Source: JAURNZ01 sp036337715 (GTDB lineage: Bacteria; Pseudomonadota; Gammaproteobacteria; Comchoanobacterales; Comchoanobacteraceae). Taken from it: a DNA stretch of 64,000 nucleotides. A program made the translations under genes and the position numbers. The stretch is taken from positions 62,001-126,000 of the forward strand of contig JAYZDS010000009.1 in NCBI GenBank assembly GCA_036337715.1, in the 5' to 3' direction. Under the pieces are notes generated by a model, which worked only from the letters and a program-made list of their open reading frames with translations, made no database searches and had not been told where the DNA came from. The stretch's first letter is position 1. Every line of letters begins with the position of its first letter. Positions 52,837 through 61,073 of this stretch are shown here, piece after piece.

Positions 52837-52856
52837 ATTTGTTTCTCCTCTTGAAA

Positions 52857-53639
52857 TTAATGGTTTTGTCTTGCCATGCTTAAATAAACAATCGTTAATA
52901 CCATAAAGACAAATGCCTGTAGGGTGATGACAAGAACATGAAAAAGCAACCAAACTGCTTGGGGTACAAACATAGCGTACCACGGAAGGGTTGAAATTAA
53001 AATAAAGATGAGTTCGCCTGCATACAAATTCCCAAACAACCTCAGCGATAATGATATCGGCTTAGCAACCTCTTCAATGACAACCAAGAAAAAGTTTATA
53101 GGAATCGTAATGATGTATTCTGGAGGGAAAGGGTGACTAAATAAACTTTTTATGTAACCAAAAAAACCTTTGTATGCAATATTTGTTATGATCAAAATGA
53201 CAAATACAGTCAGTGATAATGCAAAGGTTAAGTTAATGTCTGTTGTCGGGACAATCTTAAGATGTGGCACCCCGATAAAAGACCCCAACCAAGGCAATAA
53301 ATCAACTGGGATTAAGTCCATAAAGTTCATCATGAACACCCAAAAAAAGATCACCAAGGCCAAAGAGCCAACAAATCTGTCTTCACAGTTTAATGTATCG
53401 CGGACTTGCTCATTCACGAATTCAAAACACATTTCCAAAAAACACTGAAGCCTGCCAGGCTTCCCTTTCTGCATTGATGATGCTACCCATGCAAAAAGTC
53501 CGCAAGCAACCAATCCAGCAATAAGCGAAAATATGACGGTATCTAAATTAATTGTCCAAAAAGGATCTTCCCCTAATGAAAGTTGCCAATTTTGCAAATG
53601 ATGTTGTATATATTCTGTGCTAGTTAACGAATTAGCCAT
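52857..53639 (-). CDS. atpB: ATP synthase Fo a subunit
   Basis: Stator subunit forming the proton half-channels. The 260-residue polytopic protein has the essential arginine in SLSLRLFGNLYAGELIFILI and a downstream LITLQAFVFMVLTIVYLSMA-like last span. The frame extends to 53708 but the ATG at 53639 fits the family and gives an 8-bp overlap with atpI. The start is weakly marked by GGAATTATAG upstream. atpE follows after 20 bp. Confidence 0.95.
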   Translation of the reverse strand: MANSLTSTEYIQHHLQNWQLSLGEDPFWTINLDTVIFSLIAGLVACGLFAWVASSMQKGKPGRLQCFLEMCFEFVNEQVRDTLNCEDRFVGSLALVIFFWVFMMNFMDLIPVDLLPWLGSFIGVPHLKIVPTTDINLTFALSLTVFVILIITNIAYKGFFGYIKSLFSHPFPPEYIITIPINFFLVVIEEVAKPISLSLRLFGNLYAGELIFILISTLPWYAMFVPQAVWLLFHVLVITLQAFVFMVLTIVYLSMARQNH

Positions 53640-53979
53640 ATTTTCTATAATTCCAAAACACGATAATCTGTGCAGCAATAACACCGAAGAAAAGGTGAAC
53701 GCTGACAAGATTATGCGAGATAGTCGTATACATCATAATGCTAAATACAAACCATTTGCAAGCCTGCGCACAAATTAATTGAGTCCAATATCTTTGCAAC
53801 CCCAAACTTGGCATTGGAAAGGACAATACGAATTGAGCCGAGAGACTCGAGAGAAAAACAATCGCTGCACCTATAAAAAAATTAATTTGAGCAGGAACAA
53901 GCAAGGCCCCAATCACAATCATCACTAAATATTTATATAACCACTGATATGGCAACTTTAAATCTAATTTTGCAAACAT
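53632..53979 (-). CDS. atpI: ATP synthase assembly protein AtpI
   Basis: Small membrane protein thought to assist c-ring assembly or cation supply. The 115-residue protein has four hydrophobic segments and a central SFPMPSLGLQRYWTQLICAQ loop. It is assigned from its position as the first atp gene and its four-helix pattern; sequence motifs in this family are weak. It starts one base after the sbcB stop, leaving no room for its own promoter. Confidence 0.82.
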   Translation of the reverse strand: MFAKLDLKLPYQWLYKYLVMIVIGALLVPAQINFFIGAAIVFLSSLSAQFVLSFPMPSLGLQRYWTQLICAQACKWFVFSIMMYTTISHNLVSVHLFFGVIAAQIIVFWNYRKYG

Positions 53980-53980
53980 C

Positions 53981-55306
53981 CTAGAATATACTCAAACAGT
54001 TAATGTAATACGATTTTAATTTGTAAAGCATTTTTGTATTTTCGCTATTTTTTTCATTTATCTTAATTAATTCATCTATACGCTGCAACCTTTCTGTATA
54101 AGTTGTTTTTGCTTTGCCCTGAAAATCAGAACCCGGGGTTAAACCCAATCCAACCGCCATGCTTATTGTATCTGCATCTAAACAGTCCCAGTTATGACGC
54201 CATAACCACTTCACAACCATTGGATATAATCTTTTTGAACACCCATCTAACTCAAGCCAGTGTTCGGGACTTGTATCGTGAAGCTTAGTCATAAAATTTA
54301 GCTCATCATCATTAAAAAAAGCATTTTGATACAATGCCGCATCAACGTCAATATTTTCAACAGGAGCCAAAATCTGACCGGTCACTTGCTCAACAAATAT
54401 CTGCCAAGCATGCTTGTTTTGTTTAATCCATGCCAAATTACTTTGAACCAAATCAGCCTCAAAATATTCTTTGTTTTCCGGAACAATTAATGCTGTGTCC
54501 GGGATTTTCTTTCGAAGAACATCTGCTTCTTGCAAGCCAACTTCCTTAAAAGATGAAACGTTTAGACGTAGCCAATATGTTGTATTTTTAATGGCCTTGT
54601 TTTGACCAATATACGTCACCGGCGCCGCAAAATTATCTTTTGAGCCAATCAATGCACTCAGATAAATTGCAGAGCTCCCTGCTTTAAAATCTCTCGCATA
54701 CAAGTATTTAAAGACGTTTGACCAGCGCATTTGATCTTTAGACATCGCTTTTGCTAAAGCAACACATACTTTAACATCGACCAAAGCATCATGAGCGATA
54801 CCATCTACCCAACCATTTAGTTGATTTAAATTTTCTAACTTTAGACTAACTTTCCCATCAATGACAGGCCACTTAATTTCTTCAAACCCGTCATAATAAT
54901 AATATAATAGCATTGGGAAAAGATCGAACCGCTTACAACCGTTTGCAAAACCATGCGTGTAAGGGGTTAAAAAATTTCGGTAAAAACCAAACCTCAAGAC
55001 ATCATCATCATAACCTAATGTATTATAACCACCATTCATTGTTCCAGGTTGATTCACTAAATTGTGAATGGCCTTTAACGCGTCATATTCTGTTTTTCCT
55101 TTGTATAAATTCTCAGGGAGCAGCCTATGAACTAAAACAGCATCTGGGCTAGGCAATGTGTCACGATTCAGGCGCACCAAAAATTCATGACACTCAATTT
55201 CATCAAAATCTTCATCAACACGAATGGCTGCAAACTGGACGATTTGTCCAAAAACTTTATTTAAATCCGACGATTCAACATCATAAAATAGCCAACTCAG
55301 CGCCAT
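53981..55306 (-). CDS. sbcB: exodeoxyribonuclease I
   Basis: Processive 3'-5' single-strand DNA exonuclease used in recombination and mismatch repair. The 441-residue protein starts with the DEDD acids in WLFYDVESSDL (the usual YDYETFG is altered but D and E are kept), followed by NTLGYDDDVLRFGFYRNFLT and IAHDALVDVKVCVALAKAM, which hold the remaining catalytic residues. E. coli ExoI is 475 residues. The ATG follows the trpS stop immediately (TAAATG) and the atp genes follow after one base. Confidence 0.92.
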   Translation of the reverse strand: MALSWLFYDVESSDLNKVFGQIVQFAAIRVDEDFDEIECHEFLVRLNRDTLPSPDAVLVHRLLPENLYKGKTEYDALKAIHNLVNQPGTMNGGYNTLGYDDDVLRFGFYRNFLTPYTHGFANGCKRFDLFPMLLYYYYDGFEEIKWPVIDGKVSLKLENLNQLNGWVDGIAHDALVDVKVCVALAKAMSKDQMRWSNVFKYLYARDFKAGSSAIYLSALIGSKDNFAAPVTYIGQNKAIKNTTYWLRLNVSSFKEVGLQEADVLRKKIPDTALIVPENKEYFEADLVQSNLAWIKQNKHAWQIFVEQVTGQILAPVENIDVDAALYQNAFFNDDELNFMTKLHDTSPEHWLELDGCSKRLYPMVVKWLWRHNWDCLDADTISMAVGLGLTPGSDFQGKAKTTYTERLQRIDELIKINEKNSENTKMLYKLKSYYINCLSIF

Positions 55307-56290
55307 TTATATCAGACCAATCGCGTTTTTAATTTTCTTTAGATAAGGAAGCGTGGATGCAATAACCTTATTTGCTTGTTGGTCCATAATGGCATACAAG
55401 TATGATTCATCTTCTAACAGTTTTTTCATTTCCTTTTGAATGGGCTCAACATTCTCGATGATTAAGTCAGCTAAATCTGATTTGAATTGACCATACCCAA
55501 CGCCCTCATACTTTGTTTCTATTGCTGAAAATGATTGATCTGAAAGCACAGAGTAAATCTCTATTAGACTAGAAATACCTGGTCTCTCCTCATCATGCGC
55601 AACAATGCCAACAGAGTCAGTAACCGCTTTTTTTATTTTCTTTGTAATTACGTCAGCACTATCTTCTAAAGAAATATAAGCCAATGAATTACTATCAGAC
55701 TTAGACATTTTTTTCGATGGGTCTTGTAGTGATTTAACCCTTGCGCCAAATTCAGGAATCAATGGCTCTGGCATTTTTAAAACGCTTCCATATCTATGGT
55801 TAAACCTCAATACTAAATCTCGAGTGAGCTCTATATGCTGCTTTTGATCTGCACCAACAGAAACATAATCAGCCTCATGAAGCAAAATATCTGCCGCCAT
55901 CAAAACAGGGTAAGCAAAAAGACCAAAGGGCTCGGCTTTGGCGCTCTGAGTATTTGCCTTATCTTTATACTGAGTCATCCTAGAAAGCTCACCTACATGA
56001 GCAAAACAACTTAATAGCCAACTTAATTCTGCATGTTGTGGCACATGTGATTGGATGGTCACAAGGCTTTTTTTAGGATCTACGCCAGATGCCAGAAAAA
56101 AAGCCATCAGCTTCAATGTATTACTTCTTAATGTGTCTGGGTCTTGCGGTAAAGTTATCGCATGCAAATCTGCAACAAAAAAATTACAATGATATTTATC
56201 TTGAAAGTGACGCCAATTTTTAACGGTCCCTAAGATATGACCTATGGTTGGTGTACCGGTTGGCTGAATGCCGCTTACTAAACTTTTCAT
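55307..56290 (-). CDS. trpS: tryptophanyl-tRNA synthetase
   Basis: Charges tRNA-Trp. The 327-residue class I enzyme has the HIGH-type site SGIQPTGTPTIGHILG, the VADLHAIT strand and the KMSKS loop in LQDPSKKMSKSDSN. No Shine-Dalgarno precedes its ATG; a good promoter (TTGTTA, 17 bp, TATACT) ends six bases upstream. It heads a run of twelve genes on the minus strand, trpS-sbcB-atpIBEFHAGDC-glmU, with gaps no larger than about 20 bp. Confidence 0.96.
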   Translation of the reverse strand: MKSLVSGIQPTGTPTIGHILGTVKNWRHFQDKYHCNFFVADLHAITLPQDPDTLRSNTLKLMAFFLASGVDPKKSLVTIQSHVPQHAELSWLLSCFAHVGELSRMTQYKDKANTQSAKAEPFGLFAYPVLMAADILLHEADYVSVGADQKQHIELTRDLVLRFNHRYGSVLKMPEPLIPEFGARVKSLQDPSKKMSKSDSNSLAYISLEDSADVITKKIKKAVTDSVGIVAHDEERPGISSLIEIYSVLSDQSFSAIETKYEGVGYGQFKSDLADLIIENVEPIQKEMKKLLEDESYLYAIMDQQANKVIASTLPYLKKIKNAIGLI

Positions 56291-56296
56291 GACTTA

Positions 56297-56325
56297 AGTA
56301 TAATGTAGACAAATACAAGTAACAA
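56297..56325 (-). promoter_or_regulatory. putative promoter of the trpS-sbcB-atp-glmU operon, no leader
   Basis: Minus strand: TTGTTA (-35, 56320-56325), exactly 17 bp, TATACT (-10, 56297-56302), then six bases and the trpS ATG. No Shine-Dalgarno is present. It is the best-formed of the leaderless-looking promoters in the window. Confidence 0.6.
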
Positions 56326-56400
56326 CCCTATAAAAATCAAATAAATTTGCTTTTCAGCCCAATGAAATTTAAGATAATTATAAACTAATTCAGGATTTCT

Positions 56401-57012
56401 ATGAAACATTACTTAGGCATGCTTGCCATCTTTACATTAACTTGTTCAATTTGCTTTGCCATAGAATCCCCAATTAAACCGCCATTTGGAAATACACAAG
56501 TTATATCAACATTTGTTAAACCAGGCGATTTTGTAAAAAAAGGACAACTAATTGCACGATTAGACACAAATGAACTAAAAGCAAAATTAGCGTTACTCAG
56601 ACAGGATAAAAAACAACTTGAGACAGAAGCCAAGCTTACCAAGAAACTAATGAAAAAAACTAAAGCGCGTCGCGCACAAAGAATGCATGACAAAGAACAA
56701 AATCAAATAGATGCCAATCAAATAATAAGTGGATTAAGTAATTTGTCATCACTAAAAAACAAGTCTGCTTCTAATCTTCAAATTGAAAATGATATTAAAG
56801 AATTATCATCCTCTCATCAAAAGCAAAAGCATTTACATGCTCAACTCAATGAAACCCTCAAATCATTAACTGCGTCTGAAATAAAATTTGAAGAATTAAT
56901 TGAAGCAGCTGAAGTAAAATCACCCTGCGATGGGATGATACTGGATTTAGCCTCCCCAAATCAGAAAATTCAAAATAAACACCAATCACTTGGAACCATT
57001 GAACGTGTTTAA
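56401..57012 (+). CDS. periplasmic HlyD-like adaptor (orphan)
   Basis: An exported 203-residue protein with signal peptide MKHYLGMLAIFTLTCSICFA. A split biotinyl-lipoyl domain surrounds a coiled coil: the first half VISTFVKPGDFVKKGQLIARL is at about residues 38-58, then roughly 110 residues of lysine-rich heptads, then ASEIKFEELIEAAEVKSPCDG and GMILDLASP. This is the HlyD/RND membrane-fusion fold without the usual membrane-proximal domain. No inner-membrane pump or TolC gene is adjacent. AGGA precedes the ATG. It overlaps the next gene by 8 bp. It may serve a distant efflux system. Confidence 0.7.
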   Translation: MKHYLGMLAIFTLTCSICFAIESPIKPPFGNTQVISTFVKPGDFVKKGQLIARLDTNELKAKLALLRQDKKQLETEAKLTKKLMKKTKARRAQRMHDKEQNQIDANQIISGLSNLSSLKNKSASNLQIENDIKELSSSHQKQKHLHAQLNETLKSLTASEIKFEELIEAAEVKSPCDGMILDLASPNQKIQNKHQSLGTIERV

Positions 57013-57718
57013 AATAAGGCTTTTAGTTTATTGTTTTATGGGAAGTGTCGCATGTGCCCAAGACGTCTCTCAACAAGACATTTTTTTTAATAAGTTAGCA
57101 CCTGTGGTTGCCAGTGTTAACGAAAAAATTTACAGTGAAAGAAAAAAATTAGATGTATGGGCAAGACAATACCCACGCCATCCAACACAAGACATTCTCG
57201 CGCTTCAAAAACACTACCAAGTTACAGATTGTGATATCACAGAAACAAAATGTATTACTGAGCTCAAAAAAAGAGTCGATATTGTTCCAAATAGCTTAGC
57301 GCTTGGACAAGCAGCATTAGAATCAGGGTTTGGTACATCTAGATTTGCCAAAGAGGGGAATGCGCTATACGGACAATGGTGCTTTAAAAAAGGCTGTGGC
57401 ATTCAACCTAAATCCCCAAATAAATCTCTGGGGTACTATGCTGTCAAACGGTTTCCATCAACTAAAGCTGCAACACAAGAATACATTCACAACCTAAACA
57501 CACAATCATCTTATGAGCACTTCAGAAATTTAAGGGCTTCTCAACGAAACTATGGCATTAAACTCAATAGCCTGAAGCTAGCAGAAACACTGAGTCTTTA
57601 CTCAACCTCCGGAAAAAAATATCTGATGGATATCAAGTCTATTATTAAAACGTATCAACTACAGAAGTATGATAATGCAAAATATTCAAAAGCCTCCCAA
57701 ACTCATTTCTTTGTTTAA
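57005..57718 (+). CDS. Bax-like glucosaminidase (peptidoglycan hydrolase)
   Basis: Exported muramidase/glucosaminidase of the Bax (FlgJ-like) family. From a GTG at 57005 the signal peptide is MFKIRLLVYCFMGSVACAQD. The catalytic region reads SLALGQAALESGFGTSRFAK with the general-acid glutamate, then EGNALYGQWCFKKGCGIQP and YYAVKRFPSTKAATQEYIHN, all characteristic of Bax. The open frame extends to a TTG at 56990, but GTG is favoured by a GGAA nine bases before. The protein is about 237 residues. It overlaps ubiA by 50 bp at the end. It acts on peptidoglycan glycan strands. Confidence 0.85.
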   Translation: MFKIRLLVYCFMGSVACAQDVSQQDIFFNKLAPVVASVNEKIYSERKKLDVWARQYPRHPTQDILALQKHYQVTDCDITETKCITELKKRVDIVPNSLALGQAALESGFGTSRFAKEGNALYGQWCFKKGCGIQPKSPNKSLGYYAVKRFPSTKAATQEYIHNLNTQSSYEHFRNLRASQRNYGIKLNSLKLAETLSLYSTSGKKYLMDIKSIIKTYQLQKYDNAKYSKASQTHFFV

Positions 57719-58532
57719 GCTTATTAGACTAGATAAGCCCACGGGTGTTTTGGTGTTATGGTGGCCAACAGCTTGGGCGTTATGGATCGCATCTGATGGA
57801 ACCATATCTTTTTTGTGGATACTCTTTTTCTTAGGAAGTTTTTTCATGAGAAGCGCTGGCTGTATTTGGAATGATATCAGCGATGCTGACATTGATAAAT
57901 ACGTTAAACGAACTGCCAATAGACCTATCGCATCAGGAAATATTTCAAAAAAAGAAGCCTTATTTTTTCTGATCATACTGCTTTTTTTAGCCGCATTGAT
58001 TGCCTGGCAATTACCTAAAGCAGCTTTTCAATTATGCCTTGTTGCGCTCATGCTCACTGGCTTTTATCCCTTAACAAAAAGGTTCTTTAAGGCCCCTCAG
58101 CTCTTTCTTGGCCTGGCTTTTTCAATGGCTGTCCCCATTGCTTTTGCCGCAAATGATAAACAAACCACTTCAGCAATATGTCTAACTTTATATTTATCAG
58201 CAGTTACTTGGCCATTAATATATGATACTATTTATGCGCTTTCTGATAAAAAAGACGATGCTTTTTTAAATATCCATTCATTGCCATTGACACTTGATAG
58301 CAATACTTTTTTATTTGTTGATCTTTGCCAACTATTATTTGTTTTATTACTTTGCTATGCAGGCTATTTAGCAGAAGCATCATTGATTTATTTTGTTTTG
58401 ATGGCAAGCTATACTCTTGTCGCACTTCATCAACACATCACATTAAGATCTACAACAAATTATCAAAAGATATTTCGAGCTTATCAGTGGCTAGGCGCTC
58501 TGATTATGGCTGGATTTATACTTGGAATCTAA
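57669..58532 (+). CDS. ubiA: 4-hydroxybenzoate polyprenyltransferase
   Basis: Inner-membrane prenyltransferase that attaches the polyprenyl tail to 4-hydroxybenzoate in ubiquinone synthesis. The 287-residue polytopic protein has the first aspartate motif NDISDADIDKYVKRTANRPI and the second YDTIYALSDKKDD, both diagnostic. It begins inside the Bax-like gene (50-bp overlap), so translation is likely coupled. coq7 in this window acts later in the same pathway; ubiC is not seen. Confidence 0.93.
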   Translation: MIMQNIQKPPKLISLFKLIRLDKPTGVLVLWWPTAWALWIASDGTISFLWILFFLGSFFMRSAGCIWNDISDADIDKYVKRTANRPIASGNISKKEALFFLIILLFLAALIAWQLPKAAFQLCLVALMLTGFYPLTKRFFKAPQLFLGLAFSMAVPIAFAANDKQTTSAICLTLYLSAVTWPLIYDTIYALSDKKDDAFLNIHSLPLTLDSNTFLFVDLCQLLFVLLLCYAGYLAEASLIYFVLMASYTLVALHQHITLRSTTNYQKIFRAYQWLGALIMAGFILGI

Positions 58533-58540
58533 ATCTGAAA

Positions 58541-58570
58541 TTGCTTTTTGATTCAATTGGCTCTTATAAT
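58541..58570 (+). promoter_or_regulatory. putative hemC promoter ending at the start codon
   Basis: TTGCTT (-35, 58541-58546), 18-bp spacer and a perfect TATAAT (-10, 58565-58570), then seven bases to the ATG at 58578. The TATAAT overlaps an upstream in-frame ATG (58569), which argues for the later start. No Shine-Dalgarno is seen. Confidence 0.5.
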
Positions 58571-58577
58571 GACTAGC

Positions 58578-59456
58578 ATGTCAAAAGAAATTAGAGTCGC
58601 TAGTAGAACTAGTCAATTAGCTCAAGCTATGACCAACCAGGTCATCGGCTTACTAAACAACCACGAACCACAATACACCTTCGTCATCACAGGGATAAAA
58701 ACGAATAATTCGACAGATGTGAACGCTCATTTGGGGATAAAAGGCATCTTCACTAATGCACTTGACGAATCTGTTAGGAGCGGGGCATCTACTTTTGCCG
58801 TTCATTCAGCCAAAGACTTACCATCTGCCTTAAGTCACGATATGGTTATCGCTGCATATTTAAAAAGAGATAGTGTTAATGATGTACTCATCTCAAAACA
58901 CGGCGTCTCATTTGAGAATTTGCCTAAAAATGCAGTTGTTGGCACAGCAAGCATTCGACGCTCTATGTTAGTAACACATTTTAGGCCGGATATATCAATG
59001 AAGCCGCTAAGAGGCAACATAGATACTAGACTTTCAAAAAAAGCTGATTATGATGCGATTATATTGGCAGGTTGTGGTCTCCAAAGACTTGATCTAACTA
59101 ATCATATCACTGAAGTTCTTAATCCCCATACCTTTATCCCTGCCGCAGGACAAGGCACGATAGCCATTACTTGCAAAAAAAATGATAAGCCAACAATCAC
59201 TTTGCTTAGTCAATTAGATGATCAAGCCACACGAGATTGCGTTGAAATAGAAAGAAAAATTTGTAGCAACCTAAACTTGTCTTGTCATGCTCCCATTGGG
59301 ATCTATGCTTACTTTAAGGATAACATCATACATTTAGACATTCATCTTGAACGAAATAAACATACTTATGTGGACTCATTTGAAATGAAAAAAATAGAAA
59401 CAATAGATGGTTTTATTGAGCGGGTCACCTCAACTATCATGCAAAAAACAAGCTAA
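58578..59456 (+). CDS. hemC: porphobilinogen deaminase (hydroxymethylbilane synthase)
   Basis: Joins four porphobilinogens into hydroxymethylbilane for heme synthesis. From the ATG at 58578 the protein is about 292 residues and starts SKEIRVASRTSQLAQAM. Recognisable parts are FAVHSAKDLPS with the catalytic aspartate, LRGNIDTRLSK, AAGQGTIAI and SCHAPIGIYA, which holds the cysteine that binds the dipyrromethane cofactor. In-frame upstream starts (TTG 58548, ATG 58569) are less likely because a TATAAT box overlaps them. It ends 9 bp from the LptM-like gene. Confidence 0.93.
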   Translation: MSKEIRVASRTSQLAQAMTNQVIGLLNNHEPQYTFVITGIKTNNSTDVNAHLGIKGIFTNALDESVRSGASTFAVHSAKDLPSALSHDMVIAAYLKRDSVNDVLISKHGVSFENLPKNAVVGTASIRRSMLVTHFRPDISMKPLRGNIDTRLSKKADYDAIILAGCGLQRLDLTNHITEVLNPHTFIPAAGQGTIAITCKKNDKPTITLLSQLDDQATRDCVEIERKICSNLNLSCHAPIGIYAYFKDNIIHLDIHLERNKHTYVDSFEMKKIETIDGFIERVTSTIMQKTS

Positions 59457-59465
59457 AACCTCAAA

Positions 59466-59591
59466 CTAGGATTTACAGTTTGGAGCGTCTAAATCTTGAC
59501 ACTCGTGTTGATCTAACGTTAATGGCCCTTGCCGACCACACCCTTGCAAAGAGAGCATGACCAGCAAAACCATTAGAAACCTTTTAGCCAT
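59466..59591 (-). CDS. small lipoprotein, LptM/YifL-like
   Basis: A 41-residue open frame with a lipoprotein signal: MAKRFLMVLLVMLSLQGC, the lipobox LQGC and then GRQGPLTLDQHEC. The CGxxGPL sequence after the lipidated cysteine is the hallmark of YifL/LptM, the lipoprotein that helps LptD reach its correct disulfide pattern. Two further cysteines lie in the tail. It overlaps the end of the DsbA-family gene by 8 bp (ATGGCTAA), so it is probably co-translated with it. lptD is in the window. It is small and could be chance, but lipobox, motif and coupling agree. Confidence 0.62.
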   Translation of the reverse strand: MAKRFLMVLLVMLSLQGCGRQGPLTLDQHECQDLDAPNCKS

Positions 59592-60318
59592 TAAAACTTG
59601 CAATTATGCTTTTTAGCTGGTCAGAGTCAATTGCGCCCGGAATGAATACAGCGTTATTGGGCGAGCCACTTGCGAAAATCAATGCTGGCGTACCCTGTAG
59701 CTTTAACTTAGTTGCTATAGCAAAGTTTTCATCGACTTCCTTCTGAGCCTGAGGCATTAATTTTTTAGCTTCTTCAACATTCACACCTGCTGCAACCAAT
59801 ACTTCATCTACTTTTGCTTCAGTTGAGATGTCCTTAGCCTTCATAAGCGCATTGTGAGCATCTTTAAACTTCCCTTGTTGTTTTGCCGCAATGGCTAGCT
59901 TAGTTGCATACAATGATGATTGACCCCTGATAGGCAGTAGTCTTACAATCACTTTCACATCTCCCTTGTCAACAAAAGTATCTAAACGAGGCCCCATAAC
60001 GCGGCAATGACCACACTGATAATCCATAAACTCTACAACCGTTACCTTAGCGTCTTTAGACCCGAGAATAGGTGATTTTGTATCTTTAAACAACGCATCA
60101 AAATTATCAGTCACGGTTTGTTTGGACTGATTCTCCATTTTTTGCATTTCTTGGCTGCGATATGCCATTAAGGCATCAAACACAACTTTTGGATTGTCTT
60201 GAAGGTACTGTTTGACAATCCCCTCAACTTCAGCCTTGTCAACAGAAGTGCTTGCGGCAAAAGCAACTAGAGGGAAAAATAAGAATGTGATGATTAATTT
60301 AAGAAAAAGTTTTTTCAT
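59584..60318 (-). CDS. DsbA-family thiol oxidoreductase (Com1/DsbA2-like)
   Basis: Exported thioredoxin-fold protein that forms or rearranges disulfide bonds. The 244-residue protein has the signal peptide MKKLFLKLIITFLFFPLVAFA, a helical N-terminal extension (about residues 25-75), the active site FMDYQCGHCRVMGP (CGHC) and the cis-proline loop LKLQGTPALIF. The extension and CGHC resemble Com1 of Coxiella and DsbA2 of Legionella rather than classical DsbA (CPHC). GGAG precedes the ATG. It precedes the LptM-like gene, tying disulfide chemistry to LptD maturation by inference. Confidence 0.87.
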   Translation of the reverse strand: MKKLFLKLIITFLFFPLVAFAASTSVDKAEVEGIVKQYLQDNPKVVFDALMAYRSQEMQKMENQSKQTVTDNFDALFKDTKSPILGSKDAKVTVVEFMDYQCGHCRVMGPRLDTFVDKGDVKVIVRLLPIRGQSSLYATKLAIAAKQQGKFKDAHNALMKAKDISTEAKVDEVLVAAGVNVEEAKKLMPQAQKEVDENFAIATKLKLQGTPALIFASGSPNNAVFIPGAIDSDQLKSIIASFNG

Positions 60319-60392
60319 AGATTTTGCTCCGTCTTTTATATTTGACTATAACGTTTAATAGAAGTCAATAGAAGCAACCTAAGTATTTATTT

Positions 60393-61073
60393 TTATTCAA
60401 TATCTTTATAAAAATCTCGATACAATAAAAACGCAAATAAAGTCAATGTAAGTACAAAAATGAGAACCATAGGCCCCAAAGTGTGTCTTTCCTGGACCGA
60501 GGGATCACTCGCATAGACAAGATAGTGTAATAATGCATCGATTTTATCATTGAATGCATGTGCCGATATAGACCCCGAGGTATCCAGCTTCAAAACTTGA
60601 TAAAATCTTGGATTAAATGCTCTAATTTGTTCGGGCGTCATAATCAAAACTTGCTTTCCTTGCAAATCTGGATAAGGGTTTGGCATAGACGTATTTTGCC
60701 AAATAATATTGTCATAACGGCCGTCTTCGAAATAATATCCTTTTAAATAGCCATATAGCCACTCAACGCCTTTTGTTGTTGCAACCAAAGATAGATCAGG
60801 TGGGGGATTGCCTTTCCAACTATCTTTACCCCAAACAACCGCATCTTTTGGATTAATACCCGCATCTAAAGAAACTTCATCAAAACGCAGATATTTCATG
60901 CTATGACATGCAAAACAACGCTCCTTAAAAAAGGCAGCACCTTCAGCAATCTTTGTTTCATTACTTGTGTCTATATGAATTTTTGGCAAACGAATATGCT
61001 CTTCCAAGCCTGCAGCAGCGACATAAGAAAGGATGAATAGAAAAACTAATTTAATTCTGGCGGCTTTTTGCAT
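60393..61073 (-). CDS. petC: ubiquinol-cytochrome c reductase, cytochrome c1
   Basis: Membrane-anchored cytochrome c1 of complex III. The 226-residue protein has a signal sequence, the heme site FFKERCFACHSMKYLRF (CFACH), the axial-methionine region NTSMPNPYPDLQGKQ and a C-terminal anchor (MVLIFVLTLTLFAFLLYRDF). It overlaps the petB 3' end by 28 bp. It donates electrons to a terminal oxidase through soluble cytochrome c. Confidence 0.95.
   Translation of the reverse strand: MQKAARIKLVFLFILSYVAAAGLEEHIRLPKIHIDTSNETKIAEGAAFFKERCFACHSMKYLRFDEVSLDAGINPKDAVVWGKDSWKGNPPPDLSLVATTKGVEWLYGYLKGYYFEDGRYDNIIWQNTSMPNPYPDLQGKQVLIMTPEQIRAFNPRFYQVLKLDTSGSISAHAFNDKIDALLHYLVYASDPSVQERHTLGPMVLIFVLTLTLFAFLLYRDFYKDIE

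Noticed and set aside
52837..52983. 49-residue N-terminal extension of atpE
   Set aside because: It overlaps the end of atpB, is unlike any c subunit, and a strong GAGGAG precedes the internal ATG at 52836.
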